From Leptospira stimsonii (GTDB lineage: Bacteria > Spirochaetota > Leptospiria > Leptospirales > Leptospiraceae), in the NCBI RefSeq assembly GCF_003545875.1, contig NZ_QHCS01000006.1, forward strand, positions 109,501-173,500: a stretch of DNA of 64,000 nt, given 5' to 3'. The notes under the pieces were generated by a model. That model had not been told where the DNA came from and searched no databases. It was given only the letters and a program-made list of their open reading frames with translations. The translations under genes and the position numbers were made by a program. Positions 46,037-54,802 of the stretch are shown in pieces (positions within the stretch are counted from its first letter, which is position 1; every line of letters starts with the position of its first letter).

Positions 46037-46516
46037 TCCTGAATATCCCATCCCACCCATCCTCACCGGAGTAGAGCGGTTGGAATTCTTAAGATTTTCT
46101 CCTGATCGTCTACTCCCCAGCAAATCGAGTCCAAGGACGTTCGCATTCTTCAAGAAACTGAACTCATCCAAATATAGCTGACTGAATTCAGGCCGAATGT
46201 ATCCGTAAGCAGAGAAAGCGGCTATAACCAATCGATGATTCCGCTAAGAAACAATTTGCATCGTTGAACTTTTACTTTCAACTGCACGAAATATTTCAAT
46301 CGTTGCATTTAAACTGGCTTCTTAAGTTTTTATGCGGTCCATTTGAGACCTCCGTTGACATCGCGAGCGCGATTTGGCAGTATTATTACAATATTCAAGT
46401 GAAACTATAGACTTTCAAAAAACAAAATCCTGCCTCGAACCTCAATCCGTCCGCAAGATTTTCAGCCCAAAAACCGTATGATTCAAAACGGAGCCCGTAT
46501 TTTTTGTAAAATTTAA
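46037..46516. other. intergenic stretch of about 480 bases
   Basis: No gene is supported. Short frames on both strands (for example 45990-46181 on the plus strand) look like chance, having no ribosome sites. This is the left edge of the accessory part of the window; I see no direct repeats, tRNA or integrase marking a junction. Confidence 0.4.
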
Positions 46517-46547
46517 TTGACATATTTAGTTATCTAACTAACTTAAT
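46517..46547 (+). promoter_or_regulatory. yceI promoter with TetR-type operator
   Basis: TTGACA (46517-46522) is followed by the perfect palindrome TTAGTTA-TC-TAACTAA (46526-46541) and an AT-rich -10 region (CTTAAT). The palindrome lies where a repressor would block RNA polymerase. A near-identical site occurs upstream of doxX (47419-47434). Confidence 0.65.
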
Positions 46548-46590
46548 TTTATACCAAACTAATCCTGATTGGTATAAAAAGGAGATTTTT

Positions 46591-47226
46591 ATGTTTCGAA
46601 AGTTTTTCAAAACAGTAGTCGTTAATCTGAAAGAGCATTCCAAGATATTGCTTGTGGGAGTTCTATCATTGGGCATTCCACTCACTACAGTTTTCGCTGG
46701 ATCGCTTGAGGTGGACGTTGTTCATTCTAAAGTTGAATTTACTGTGCCTCATATGGTCATTGCATCCGTAACAGGAAGATTTGATAAGTTTGAAGCTACA
46801 TCAAAATTCGATGAAAAGACCGGTCGTTTCAATGATTTGGTAGTCAAAATCAAGACCGATTCAATAAACACAAATGATGAAAAGAGAAACGGCCACTTGA
46901 AAAGTCCGGATTTCTTTGATGCTGAAAAAAATCCTGTAATTACGTTTGCCGGTTCCGGATCGGTTGTCTTAAAGCCTGGTGTTCCCACTAAGTTGCCTGG
47001 AACTCTAACTTTGCGTGGCGTATCCAAACAGATTAGTTTAACCGTGACTTACAAGGGTACGGTGAAAGATCCGTCCGGTAATCTCAAATATGTATTCGAA
47101 GCCAACACCAAAATCAATCGTAAAGACTTTGGTATAATCTGGAATAAACCTCTGGACAATGGGGGAGTCCTCGTTGGAGAAGATGTTAAAATTCATATAG
47201 CAGTTGAGGCAAATCCAATGTCGTAG
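46591..47226 (+). CDS. YceI-family exported lipid/quinone-binding protein
   Basis: A 211-residue periplasmic lipocalin-like protein; relatives bind polyisoprenoids such as ubiquinone-like lipids and some respond to stress. The signal segment ILLVGVLSLGIPLTTVFAG is long, then comes the YceI pattern VDVVHSKVEFTVPHM, VTGRFDKFE, KTDSINTNDEKRNGHLKSPD, FFDAEKNPVITF, LTLRGVSKQISLTV and NRKDFGI. Preceded by AAGGAG with good spacing. Its promoter carries the operator shared with the downstream doxX operon, so it probably answers to the TetR encoded there. Confidence 0.9.
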   Translation: MFRKFFKTVVVNLKEHSKILLVGVLSLGIPLTTVFAGSLEVDVVHSKVEFTVPHMVIASVTGRFDKFEATSKFDEKTGRFNDLVVKIKTDSINTNDEKRNGHLKSPDFFDAEKNPVITFAGSGSVVLKPGVPTKLPGTLTLRGVSKQISLTVTYKGTVKDPSGNLKYVFEANTKINRKDFGIIWNKPLDNGGVLVGEDVKIHIAVEANPMS

Positions 47227-47418
47227 CCCGATTGTTCAATAGTAAAAAATCTTAATTGCCGATCCGGGCTAAAAACGGCTAAATCGGTTTTTGTTTTCGT
47301 GACCGAAAGAATCGAAAAATATTCGCTAAAAAGGTTAACAACCCGAGAAAGAATATTTGGATTCAATTTCAGTCTGTAGCTCGGCCTGTTTGTTTTTCGG
47401 AATTTCTTCGGCAGAATA

Positions 47419-47434
47419 TTAGTTAGTTAACTTA
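47419..47434 (+). promoter_or_regulatory. second TetR-type operator, upstream of doxX
   Basis: TTAGTTA-GT-TAACTTA: same site as 46526-46541 with one changed base in the right arm. It lies about 60 bases before the doxX start codon. No convincing -35/-10 pair was picked out, although TATTCT follows 6 bases downstream. Confidence 0.6.
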
Positions 47435-47491
47435 CTTTTATTCTACCGAAGATCGAACGCAATATCGATTGCACTTCTAAAGGAGAAGTTT

Positions 47492-47938
47492 ATGTTTCAA
47501 CAAATTTTTCAGACAAATGATGATCTTACTCTGACGATTTTGCGGGTGGTTCTCGCTATCGTTATGTTTCCTCATGGGGCACAAAAACTCGTAGGATGGT
47601 TCGGAGGATATGGTTTCAAAGGAACCATGGGTTATCTCACGGGCACAGTCGGTGTTCCCTACGTCTTCAGCGTTCTCGTGATATTGATTGAGTTTTTTGG
47701 CAGTATCGCACTTTTTGCGGGCTTCCTAAGGCGAGGTGCCGCTTTTGGTATTGCGATCGTTATGCTGGGGGCTATACTAAGCTCGCATTTAAAAAATGGA
47801 TTCTTCATGAACTGGGGCGGAAACCAGGAAGGAGAAGGATTTGAATTTCATATTTTGGCAATCGGAACGGCGTTGCCCATTATTATTTTTGGTTTGGGAA
47901 GATGGTCGGTAGATCTGTTTCTTGTAGGAATTTTGTAA
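47492..47938 (+). CDS. DoxX-family membrane protein
   Basis: A 148-residue four-helix membrane protein. Segments: LRVVLAIVMFPHGAQKLVGWFGG (with the family's GAQK-like motif), YVFSVLVILIEFFGSIALFAGF, GIAIVMLGAILSSHL and IIIFGLGRWSVDLFLVG. DoxX proteins are often found with redox and detoxification genes and may take part in thiol or quinone redox balance at the membrane. AAGGAG precedes the ATG. First gene of the doxX-nitronate monooxygenase-tetR-DUF2798 operon. Confidence 0.88.
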   Translation: MFQQIFQTNDDLTLTILRVVLAIVMFPHGAQKLVGWFGGYGFKGTMGYLTGTVGVPYVFSVLVILIEFFGSIALFAGFLRRGAAFGIAIVMLGAILSSHLKNGFFMNWGGNQEGEGFEFHILAIGTALPIIIFGLGRWSVDLFLVGIL

Positions 47939-47968
47939 ACAGGTAATAGGTATAGGAGGCATTGTCAA

Positions 47969-49027
47969 ATGGCTTATGAAAATATAACCGAAGCGGTGCG
48001 CAGGCTGGGCGTCCGCTTTCCAATTATCCAGGGTCCATTTGGCGGTGGTCTTTCCACTGCTCGTTTGGCGGCGGCCGTATCGAACTTGGGAGGGCTCGGA
48101 TCCTACGGCGCACATAGTTTGGCACCGTCGGATATGGGACCTTTAGTAAAAGAAATCCGATCATTGACCCCGCATCCTTTTGCAGTCAACCTTTGGGTGT
48201 CCGACCACGATCAAGGCGGTCTGGAATTGACCAAGGCAGAATTCGATAGGATCTTCCGGTTTTTTGAACCCTATTTTCAAGAATTCGGTATTCAAAGACC
48301 GGAACCTCCCGCTTATTTTCATCACTCATTTGAGGAACAATTCGAAGCGCTTTTAGAAGCGAATCCACCAGTCTTTAGTTTTGTTTTTGGCGTACCGCGA
48401 TCTGAGATTCTTAGAGAATGCAGACGACGGGGAATCGTTACGATCGGTACAGCAACGTCGATCGCTGAGGCACGGATGCTTGACGAAGCCGGTGTTGATC
48501 TTATCGTAGCCACAGGATTTGAAGCAGGCGGACACCGGACGTCCTTTTTGGCGCCGGCAGAGGATTCGCTTATGGGAACATTTGCACTGACTCAATTAGT
48601 CTCTGCTCGTGTAAAAGCGCCCGTGATTGCCGCCGGTGGGATTGCAGATGGGCGCGGGTTACGCGCGGCTCAATTGCTCGGTGCGCAGATGGTTCAGATC
48701 GGAACGGCCTTTCTCGCTTGTGAGGAATCCGGAACGACGACTGAACACCGTGCGATGTTATTAAGCGACAAGGCTCAGCATACAACACTAACACGGTCGT
48801 TCACAGGAAGGTTAGCGCGTGGAATAAGCAATCGCTGGACGGAAGATATGAAAGCTCATATAAATGAACTCCCACCATTCCCTGTTCAAAGTTGGTTCAT
48901 GTCGCATCTGAAATCGGCGGCGATAAAAGCAGGACGAACGGATGTCTTACCTCTCTATGGCGGACAAATCGCGCCCAATCTTCGTCACCGGACCGCATCG
49001 GCATTGATGGAATCTATTTTAGAGTAA
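47969..49027 (+). CDS. nitronate monooxygenase (NMO/2-nitropropane dioxygenase family)
   Basis: FMN-dependent TIM-barrel enzyme that oxidises alkyl nitronates or related toxic nitro compounds. 352 residues. FMN-binding and active-site pieces: PIIQGPFGGGLSTARLAAAV, ATSIAEARM, VATGFEAGGHRTSFLAP (with the catalytic-position His), APVIAAGGIADGRGLRAA (phosphate loop) and QIGTAFLACEES. GGAGG lies seven to ten bases upstream. Sits after doxX by 30 bases and before the tetR gene by 22. Base use is less typical than that of the chromosome genes at the left, suggesting transfer. Confidence 0.92.
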   Translation: MAYENITEAVRRLGVRFPIIQGPFGGGLSTARLAAAVSNLGGLGSYGAHSLAPSDMGPLVKEIRSLTPHPFAVNLWVSDHDQGGLELTKAEFDRIFRFFEPYFQEFGIQRPEPPAYFHHSFEEQFEALLEANPPVFSFVFGVPRSEILRECRRRGIVTIGTATSIAEARMLDEAGVDLIVATGFEAGGHRTSFLAPAEDSLMGTFALTQLVSARVKAPVIAAGGIADGRGLRAAQLLGAQMVQIGTAFLACEESGTTTEHRAMLLSDKAQHTTLTRSFTGRLARGISNRWTEDMKAHINELPPFPVQSWFMSHLKSAAIKAGRTDVLPLYGGQIAPNLRHRTASALMESILE

Positions 49028-49049
49028 TGATAGAAATTAGGATGATCCT

Positions 49050-49724
49050 TTGAAGACGATACGGAAAACCAAAAAAATTATAGCAAAGAAAAAAGTCAGA
49101 ACCGGTAGCGATAGCTCTGCCGTTGCGAAATCTTTAAAAGCACCCGCGGCTAAACGATTACGACTGTTGCAATCTGCTATAAAATTAGTTTATCAGCAAG
49201 GTTTCGATAAAACTACGTTAGCCGACATTGCAACGGAATCAAAAGTACCGTTAGGCAATGTCTATTATTATTTCAAAACGAAGGACGCTATCGGCGACGC
49301 TCTGATTGAACAACATGTTCAGGACAATCGTGCAATCAGGAATGAATGGGATAAAGACCCTGATCCAAAAAACCGGCTTATCTCTTTCATCCAAATGATG
49401 CAAGACAACAGTGAACAACTCTCTATGAGCGGATGTCCAATGGGAACTATCTGTAGCGAACTGCAAAAACAAGGAGGACCGCTCGCACAAAAGGGGAGCC
49501 AGCTTTTCAGCGAATTCCTCGTCTGGATCGAAACTCAATTTCGAGGAATTGGCCAGGGAGCTGAGTCAAGAAATCTGGCCGTACATTTGCTTTCGGTGCT
49601 GGAAGGTGCGACTCTGCTCACACATAGTTTCCGCGACCCGGCTTATCTCGTAAGGGAAGCCAATTGGCTTCGGGAATGGGTAAGAACAATGTCTCCGCAG
49701 ACCGGAAAAATTTCAAAAGGATAA
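49050..49724 (+). CDS. TetR/AcrR-family transcriptional regulator
   Basis: A 224-residue TetR-type repressor. After a Lys-rich, flexible N-terminus (~30 residues), the helix-turn-helix is LLQSAIKLVYQQGFDKTTLA and IATESKVPLGNVYYYFKTKD. The C-terminal ligand domain contains MSGCPMGTICSELQKQGG, of the group that includes LmrA/YxaF-like regulators, with a cysteine that could sense electrophiles. Start TTG with AGGATGAT just upstream. The natural targets are the palindromes at 46526 and 47419, which would make this an autoregulated repressor of yceI and its own operon. Confidence 0.9.
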   Translation: MKTIRKTKKIIAKKKVRTGSDSSAVAKSLKAPAAKRLRLLQSAIKLVYQQGFDKTTLADIATESKVPLGNVYYYFKTKDAIGDALIEQHVQDNRAIRNEWDKDPDPKNRLISFIQMMQDNSEQLSMSGCPMGTICSELQKQGGPLAQKGSQLFSEFLVWIETQFRGIGQGAESRNLAVHLLSVLEGATLLTHSFRDPAYLVREANWLREWVRTMSPQTGKISKG

Positions 49725-49731
49725 CAACGGA

Positions 49732-49977
49732 ATGATGAATCGCAAATATCATGATTTGTTGTTCGCCATTTTTATGGGCTTTATAATGGTTTTCATTATA
49801 TCCTTTGCAAACGAAGCAATAAAAAATGGAATGACTTCCGATTTTTATAAGGGCTGGTTCATCGGTTTTTGCATCGGGTATCCGATTGCTGTTCCATTGA
49901 TTTTGATAATACCAAAGAGAATAAATCGACTCATCGAAAAACTGACTACAGATGAAAAACTCAATACTCTTGAATAG
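49732..49977 (+). CDS. DUF2798 small membrane protein
   Basis: An 81-residue protein with two transmembrane helices: YHDLLFAIFMGFIMVFIISF and YKGWFIGFCIGYPIAVPLIL, joined by a short loop with NEAIKNGMT. The pattern MGFIM...NxG...WxxxFxxxYPxAVP matches DUF2798. The ATG comes 8 bases after the tetR stop, so it is the last gene of the operon. Function unknown; family members commonly lie beside TetR regulators and flavoenzymes. Confidence 0.78.
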   Translation: MMNRKYHDLLFAIFMGFIMVFIISFANEAIKNGMTSDFYKGWFIGFCIGYPIAVPLILIIPKRINRLIEKLTTDEKLNTLE

Positions 49978-50493
49978 GACTTTGAATTAGGTCGATTTCT
50001 TATTAGTGCCTCAAGCATTTTCCAGATAAAATTTTTTACCCGACTGTCAGGTGAATGTTTTCACTATACAAACGGAGCGAGGCAATGCAATACCATCCCT
50101 TCTCGTCAAAGTTGCCATGCCGGTTATACGGACTGAAGCAGAAAGCGAACACTTTCCACCGCAGAACTGAGTTATGTTTATAAAGGGTGTCACTTTTTTC
50201 GTGAATCCTTAATCCTATTTTTAGAATATAGCTGACCTTTGCGACTTCGATTTTAAGTTTACTAAGAGTCGAATTTTTCGAAGTGGTTGATTTGCGTGTA
50301 AGCAGGCTGGTCGTTTTTTGGGGACTTTAGTTTCAAAGCTTGAGAAGTTTATAAGAAAGATCGTTTGCCTTAGAGCGTTCCTAAATTCCATTAAGAATCT
50401 TGTTTAAAAACGGTAAATTTTTATACTAGTTTGCAACCTTTCGAATCGTCATAAAAATTTACCGTTAACCTAAAGAACAATCTACAAAAATGT
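49978..50493. other. intergenic stretch of about 520 bases
   Basis: No gene is supported. A 39-codon frame (GTG 50051 to 50170, reading NVFTIQTERGNAIPSLLVKV) looks slightly protein-like and may be a gene fragment. The rest is AT-rich with no clear terminator. Confidence 0.35.
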
Positions 50494-51003
50494 TTATCCG
50501 ATCTCGAGCAATAATTTATCGAGTTCCAAACAAAGCGGAATCCAACCGTCAGCCGCGCCAGCCTCGAGTTCGCGTATTTCTGCCGAAGCATATTTAAATA
50601 CGTGAGTCAAGAGTGTTCCTTCACCTTGCGTCGTGAATGTGCGCGATTCGACGGTCGCATCCGGATTTTCCGGACCATCAGGATTAAAGGTCGACATGTC
50701 TGTCGCATAATTCTCGTTATTCGAGAACTTTTCGGGAACTATCACTTCAAGGAATTTTCCATAGATGCCCATTTTGTTTCCCGTTGAGTCGGAAAAAACG
50801 TACAAGTATTTGCCGCCTACCTTTAGATCATTCTCGCAAATTTCGAGCTTCCAGCCTTCGGGACCGGTGAGCCACCTAAGAATCAGTTCCGGCTTTGTAA
50901 AACAATCGAATACCAGCTTCCGGGGTGCCGAGAAATACCGTGTGAGCACTACTTCCGTTTCTCCTCGAAGTTCAATCTTCACTTCTTTTTGATCTGCTTT
51001 CAT
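50494..51003 (-). CDS. SRPBCC/AHSA1 domain protein
   Basis: A 169-residue Bet-v1-like protein. The pattern VLTRYFSAPRKLVFDCFTKP, LILRWLTGPEGWKLEICEND, GGKYLYVF is the AHSA1 group's opening. The last helix is AADGWIPLCLELDKLLLEIG. It starts 2 bases after the stop of the ArsR gene, making a regulator-plus-SRPBCC pair of the kind common in soil bacteria. Ligand unknown. Confidence 0.86.
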   Translation of the reverse strand: MKADQKEVKIELRGETEVVLTRYFSAPRKLVFDCFTKPELILRWLTGPEGWKLEICENDLKVGGKYLYVFSDSTGNKMGIYGKFLEVIVPEKFSNNENYATDMSTFNPDGPENPDATVESRTFTTQGEGTLLTHVFKYASAEIRELEAGAADGWIPLCLELDKLLLEIG

Positions 51004-51005
51004 CT

Positions 51006-51344
51006 TTATCGATCTCCTATTGTTTGTATCGTTTTTAATTCTTCGAGAAGCCCATCAAGAGCTTGATATCGCTTCTCCCACATTAAGCGGTATTTCTCTA
51101 TCCAATCCGTTGCTTTTTTGAGCGGTGCGGTTTCAAGTCGGCGGGGACGCGCCTGGGCACGAACCGACGTTGAGATAAGACCGGCTTGTTCCAAAACCCT
51201 GAGATGCCGCGAAATTGCCGGTTGGCTCATGTTGAAGGGCTTCGCGAGTTCCGTAACCGTCGTTTCGCCTTTTGCGAGGCGCATGAGTATTGCGCGGCGG
51301 GTGGAGTCGGCGAGGGCCGCAAAGGTGTTATCGAGGTTTACCAT
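51006..51344 (-). CDS. ArsR-family transcriptional regulator
   Basis: A 112-residue winged-helix regulator. LADSTRRAILMRLAKGETTVTEL is the opening of ArsR proteins, and FNMSQPAISRHLRVLEQAGL the recognition helix. There is no metal-binding ELCVCDL motif, so metal sensing is unlikely; this subfamily pairs with SRPBCC proteins. Its promoter (51357-51391) has TTGACA and TATTAA over a 6-base-arm palindrome, suiting self-repression. The SRPBCC gene follows directly. Confidence 0.9.
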   Translation of the reverse strand: MVNLDNTFAALADSTRRAILMRLAKGETTVTELAKPFNMSQPAISRHLRVLEQAGLISTSVRAQARPRRLETAPLKKATDWIEKYRLMWEKRYQALDGLLEELKTIQTIGDR

Positions 51345-51356
51345 AGTTAATCCGTT

Positions 51357-51391
51357 ATATAATTTAATAGTTATATTAGAAAAAATGTCAA
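51357..51391 (-). promoter_or_regulatory. promoter/operator of the arsR-SRPBCC pair
   Basis: On the minus strand: TTGACA (51386-51391), 16 bases, TATTAA (51364-51369). The -10 is covered by an inverted repeat ATATAA-N8-TTATAT (51357-51376), suitable for a dimeric ArsR repressor. Confidence 0.65.
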
Positions 51392-51824
51392 TCCTTTTTA
51401 CGATTTTTCGGATAAAGCTTAAAAAGGAGAATCCGGCCTATGTCTAAATTTCTGGGAATTTTTATTGAAAACGGTTGAAAAACGGTCAGTCCTTCATTTC
51501 CGTTTTGGAATCGGATTTGTTTCTTATGTTCCGAGCTCCGTTTGGTGTGTGATATTTGTTAAAAAGAAGGGAGGACGGGATCGATTGCCAATAGGTCGAT
51601 TCAATTTGTGTAAAAGATCGCAATTCATTCCTCATTTAGAACCGTTCATTCCGATTTGTATGGGCAGATTCATTGCACACAATAAATCCTTGATTCGGAT
51701 ATATCGGAAGAGACAGCTTATTTTTTAGGAGACTTTTTCGAACTCTTACAACTTGAAATTTCTAATAAAATAAGACAGAGATTTCGGACTTTCCGTAAAG
51801 ATTGATTCCCTTAAGGAGATTTAA
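51392..51824. other. intergenic stretch of about 430 bases
   Basis: No gene is supported. An 87-codon plus-strand frame (51465-51728) has no ribosome site and an unlikely composition. The end contains the leader of the next gene with AAGGAGA before its ATG. Confidence 0.4.
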
Positions 51825-52127
51825 ATGGATGAAACAACGTTAACGAGCATCGTCGCCGGAATTGGAGTCGCGTTGGCGATGGCGCTGATCGCACGTCGTG
51901 GAAAAAAATTAGAACCTCTGATCCTAAAAGAACTCCAGGACGCCGGAGGGACTTTGACATTACCGGATCTTGTAAAACGAATCGGCCTTAAGGATTCGTT
52001 CATCAATCGTGGGAAAGTGATCCAAGCAGTGGCACCGATGATTTCCCGGGGCGAAGTCGTTGAAATCGATGATCCGAATGCTACGGTAAAGAATCGATTA
52101 GATCTGAAACAATTTCGACTGAAGTGA
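51825..52127 (+). CDS. small membrane-anchored hypothetical protein
   Basis: A 100-residue protein. An N-terminal helix (LTSIVAGIGVALAMALIA, residues about 6-23) acts as a membrane anchor, followed by ARRGKK. A small domain follows that reads like a winged helix (EPLILKELQDAGGTLTLPDL, then VKRIGLKDSFINRGKVIQAV). AAGGAGA sits seven to nine bases before the ATG, so translation is likely strong. Not recognised as a named family. It may be a membrane-bound DNA-binding or protein-binding module, which is inference. Confidence 0.68.
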   Translation: MDETTLTSIVAGIGVALAMALIARRGKKLEPLILKELQDAGGTLTLPDLVKRIGLKDSFINRGKVIQAVAPMISRGEVVEIDDPNATVKNRLDLKQFRLK

Positions 52128-52263
52128 ATCATTTAACGATTCTTCCGAACTTACTCCCGGTTCTTTTTTCTAGTCGTGACGTTTTGAATGAATTCAGGGA
52201 ATTTTCGGATGAATTCAAAAACGAAGCGATTCTCTCTATCGATACGTTTTGGTGAAATTATTG

Positions 52264-53001
52264 ATGAACGCTTTGGCTAGAAACTCTATCCTATTGATCT
52301 CGATTCTAATGGGTTCCTTATTCTCTTTGCTCGCGCTTCCGAAAGAAATGTCCGCCGACTTTTATTTGGAATTTCATCGGGGCGGCGGAATGCGTCCGGA
52401 TTTTATCGAATATTTTTTCTCAAAAGGACTTTCATTTATTAAAGAGAAAAAAAACGGAAAAGAGGAGATTCTTTGTTTCCGGATGGATCCTGGCTTATTG
52501 AGGAACTTATACGCCTCGTTGTTGAAAAATCGTTTCGAGCGAATCGAAACGAGAACGGAAAAGATCTCTGATCGAGGAGGGGAACGTGTTCAAGTCGGAA
52601 TGGATCGGAAAACATACAACAAATCCGATTCGGGCATGACTCTCATACAACCTCTTTGGAAATCGAATTGGAAGAATATTCTTGAGGATATTCAGAAAAC
52701 GAAACTTCTTTCCACGAAGGATTCTCCAAAAATCCGTTTTTCGCTTAGGTGGAAAAATTTTCAGGAACCATTGTCCTTCAATATGAGCGCAGAAAACCGG
52801 ACTCTTTTTTATCAATACCAAATACAGCAGTCTCGTTTCGATGAAGTCGCGTTTTATTTTTTACCCGGAACGTATAAACTGCAATTCGAGTTCCTCGAAG
52901 ACAAGGCCAAATTCTACAATCACGAAGTCGAGTTTACGGTGGATCGGGATTCGAAAGAGGTTTCGTTTTTTTGTAATCCGGAAGGCTGTGTTCGGCATTG
53001 A
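52264..53001 (+). CDS. exported hypothetical protein
   Basis: A 245-residue protein, not recognised. The N-terminus RNSILLISILMGSLFSLLAL is a signal peptide or anchor. Then comes a mixed alpha/beta body with many aromatics (SADFYLEFHRGGGMRPDFIE; RTLFYQYQIQQSRFDEVAFY) and a beta-rich end (YNHEVEFTVDRDSKEVSFFC). Two Cys lie in the last ten residues. Start at ATG 52264 with GGTGA eight bases upstream; the frame opens five codons earlier at a TTG. Stand-alone gene. Confidence 0.62.
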   Translation: MNALARNSILLISILMGSLFSLLALPKEMSADFYLEFHRGGGMRPDFIEYFFSKGLSFIKEKKNGKEEILCFRMDPGLLRNLYASLLKNRFERIETRTEKISDRGGERVQVGMDRKTYNKSDSGMTLIQPLWKSNWKNILEDIQKTKLLSTKDSPKIRFSLRWKNFQEPLSFNMSAENRTLFYQYQIQQSRFDEVAFYFLPGTYKLQFEFLEDKAKFYNHEVEFTVDRDSKEVSFFCNPEGCVRH

Positions 53002-53134
53002 TCAATCGATTTAGTACATTATAAATATAGAATGAATTGAAAGATAAAGAACTTCGAACCGTCTCTTAGATAAAACGGCTCGAATTGATTCGGCTTGATT
53101 TGGCCGGAAAGGGTTGGATTTTTTTCCCTCTCTT

Positions 53135-54718
53135 TCAGTTACGCAATTCCTTCAAAAGTTCCGCGTTGCCCGTAATCGCAAGTGCGGACGCGAGTCCTCC
53201 CATCATCGCACCCGCGACTCCGGGAGACGCCGCATCGGCGCCGGTAAGATACAATCCTTCGACCGGGGTTCGAACGTTAAACCAAGGGCATTCCTCTTTT
53301 TTGTATCGTTCGGGAACGCACGCCAAGCCGTAGATCGCTCCGTCCGGATGCGAAGTAAAATGTTCATTCGTGATCGGAGTTGAGAGTTCGGAATATTCCA
53401 CAATGTTTCTGATTCCTGGGAAGCGGGATTCTAAAGTATTTAGGATTCGCTCCGTGATTTTCTCCTTGAGTTGTTTGTATTCTTCTCCTCTTCGTTTCCA
53501 AGGTTCCGATTTCCAAGCGGAAAAATGTTCATAGTCCGTGAACGTGATCACGTCCATCGTATGACTTTTTGCTTCCGGGTTTTTCAAACTTGGAAAGGAA
53601 AGATATAAATTTGGGATTTCCCCGTCCGCACCGATCCAATCGTTTCTTTCCGAGAAGTTTTGATCGTGATCGCTCGAAGAAAAAATCCAATAATTCTCTC
53701 CTTTAAAGCCGAACTTCGCAGGACTTTCGGATAAACCGAGATAGAGACAGATGCTCGTAGTCATCTTTTCTTTATTATAAAATTCTTTTAGACTTTTACG
53801 AAAAGAAATCGGATGATTCTCAGGGATCAACTTCGTATAAGTCGGATACGCTCCCGCACAGGAAACAACGACCGGAGCGAAAAAATCCCTTTCCGATCCT
53901 TCACCTCGAAGAGCCTTTGCTTTGACTCCTATTGCCTTTCCGTTCTGTATTAGAATTTCCTTAACTTCTACGGACGAGAGGACCGCTCCTCCGGATTCTT
54001 CGAGAATCGGTTCGATCGCCTCGAAAATTTTTCCCGCTCCTCCGATCGGATAATAACCTCCGTGTAGATAATGTTGAACGAGAGTCGCGTGCATCGCGAA
54101 GGCGACTTTTGACGGAGGTAATCCATAATCTCCCCATTGTGCGGCGAGAATTCCTTTTAGTTCTTGGCTACGAAAGTTTAGGTCCAAGTATTCTTTCAGA
54201 GTGAAAATTTTTGAATCTCCTAAAAGACCGGCAACGGAATCCAGAGGAGGAGGGACAAGCCGCATCATAATCGATTTCCCAAATAGATTCGATGTCTTTT
54301 TGATATCTTTAAAATAATGATCGATCGCTTCGGCTTCCTCCGGAAATTGATCTTTCAGATCGGCCTTGAATTTCTCCGGATCTCCATAGATGTCGAAAGA
54401 AATGGAAGGGAAAATCAATTTTTCGAACGGTTCCGCGATTCTTTTCCAAAGAACTTTTTTTCGAGTGATCTTATCCGAAATTTTTCTACAAAGTCCTTCC
54501 TCTTGCATGTCTCCGACGTAGTGAATGCCTACGTCCCAGTGATATTTCCCTTGTTTTCTCTGAAACTCATGTGTGAATCCCCCGGGTTGGGAATGTTTTT
54601 CAAGCATTAGAATTTTTTTTCCGTAGGACTGGGCCAATAGGCTTGCGGCACAAAGGCTTCCCATTCCTGATCCTATAAATATTATATCGAACTCGGTTCC
54701 AACTTGATTGATATTCAT
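53135..54718 (-). CDS. CrtI-like FAD-dependent oxidoreductase
   Basis: A 527-residue flavoenzyme of the phytoene desaturase/carotenoid isomerase/retinol saturase group. The start is ATG 54718, with AGGAGA about nine bases upstream; the frame runs on for 40 further codons that would cross the operator. FAD site DIIFIGSGMGSLCAASLLA, then LEKHSQPGGFTHEF, and C-terminal GLYLTGADAASPGVAGAMMG. Predicted to act on a polyene or other lipid in or at the membrane; carotenoid versus other substrate is not decided here. Divergent from a TetR gene with a shared palindrome. Confidence 0.87.
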   Translation of the reverse strand: MNINQVGTEFDIIFIGSGMGSLCAASLLAQSYGKKILMLEKHSQPGGFTHEFQRKQGKYHWDVGIHYVGDMQEEGLCRKISDKITRKKVLWKRIAEPFEKLIFPSISFDIYGDPEKFKADLKDQFPEEAEAIDHYFKDIKKTSNLFGKSIMMRLVPPPLDSVAGLLGDSKIFTLKEYLDLNFRSQELKGILAAQWGDYGLPPSKVAFAMHATLVQHYLHGGYYPIGGAGKIFEAIEPILEESGGAVLSSVEVKEILIQNGKAIGVKAKALRGEGSERDFFAPVVVSCAGAYPTYTKLIPENHPISFRKSLKEFYNKEKMTTSICLYLGLSESPAKFGFKGENYWIFSSSDHDQNFSERNDWIGADGEIPNLYLSFPSLKNPEAKSHTMDVITFTDYEHFSAWKSEPWKRRGEEYKQLKEKITERILNTLESRFPGIRNIVEYSELSTPITNEHFTSHPDGAIYGLACVPERYKKEECPWFNVRTPVEGLYLTGADAASPGVAGAMMGGLASALAITGNAELLKELRN

Positions 54719-54740
54719 TGACAAAAATCTCCTGAATTGT

Positions 54741-54765
54741 TTAATGTAATCACCTATTACATTAA
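54741..54765. promoter_or_regulatory. TetR operator in a divergent promoter region
   Basis: Perfect inverted repeat TTAATGTAAT-N5-ATTACATTAA. A third half-site AATGTAAT occurs at 54785-54792. It lies between the CrtI-like gene (minus) and tetR (plus). TGTAAT at 54787-54792 could also serve as the tetR -10, leaving almost no leader before the ATG at 54803. Confidence 0.8.
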
Positions 54766-54802
54766 GAATTAAACTGGAAAGTGGAATGTAATAAACGTCA
54801 AC

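Noticed and set aside
45990..46181. 63-codon plus-strand frame after the methyltransferase, and an 84-codon minus-strand frame across the same DNA
   Set aside because: No ribosome site, overlap with the methyltransferase end, and no recognisable domain; I treat both as chance.
47225..47271. AGCCCG ... CGGGCT inverted repeat after yceI
   Set aside because: The loop would be over 30 bases and no clean T-run follows, so a terminator call is not supported.
50051..50170. 39-codon frame starting at GTG
   Set aside because: Too short and unmatched; mentioned in the intergenic entry only.
51465..51728. 87-codon plus-strand frame upstream of the small membrane-anchored protein
   Set aside because: Unlikely composition (many Arg, Cys, Trp and Phe without pattern), no Shine-Dalgarno and no partner.
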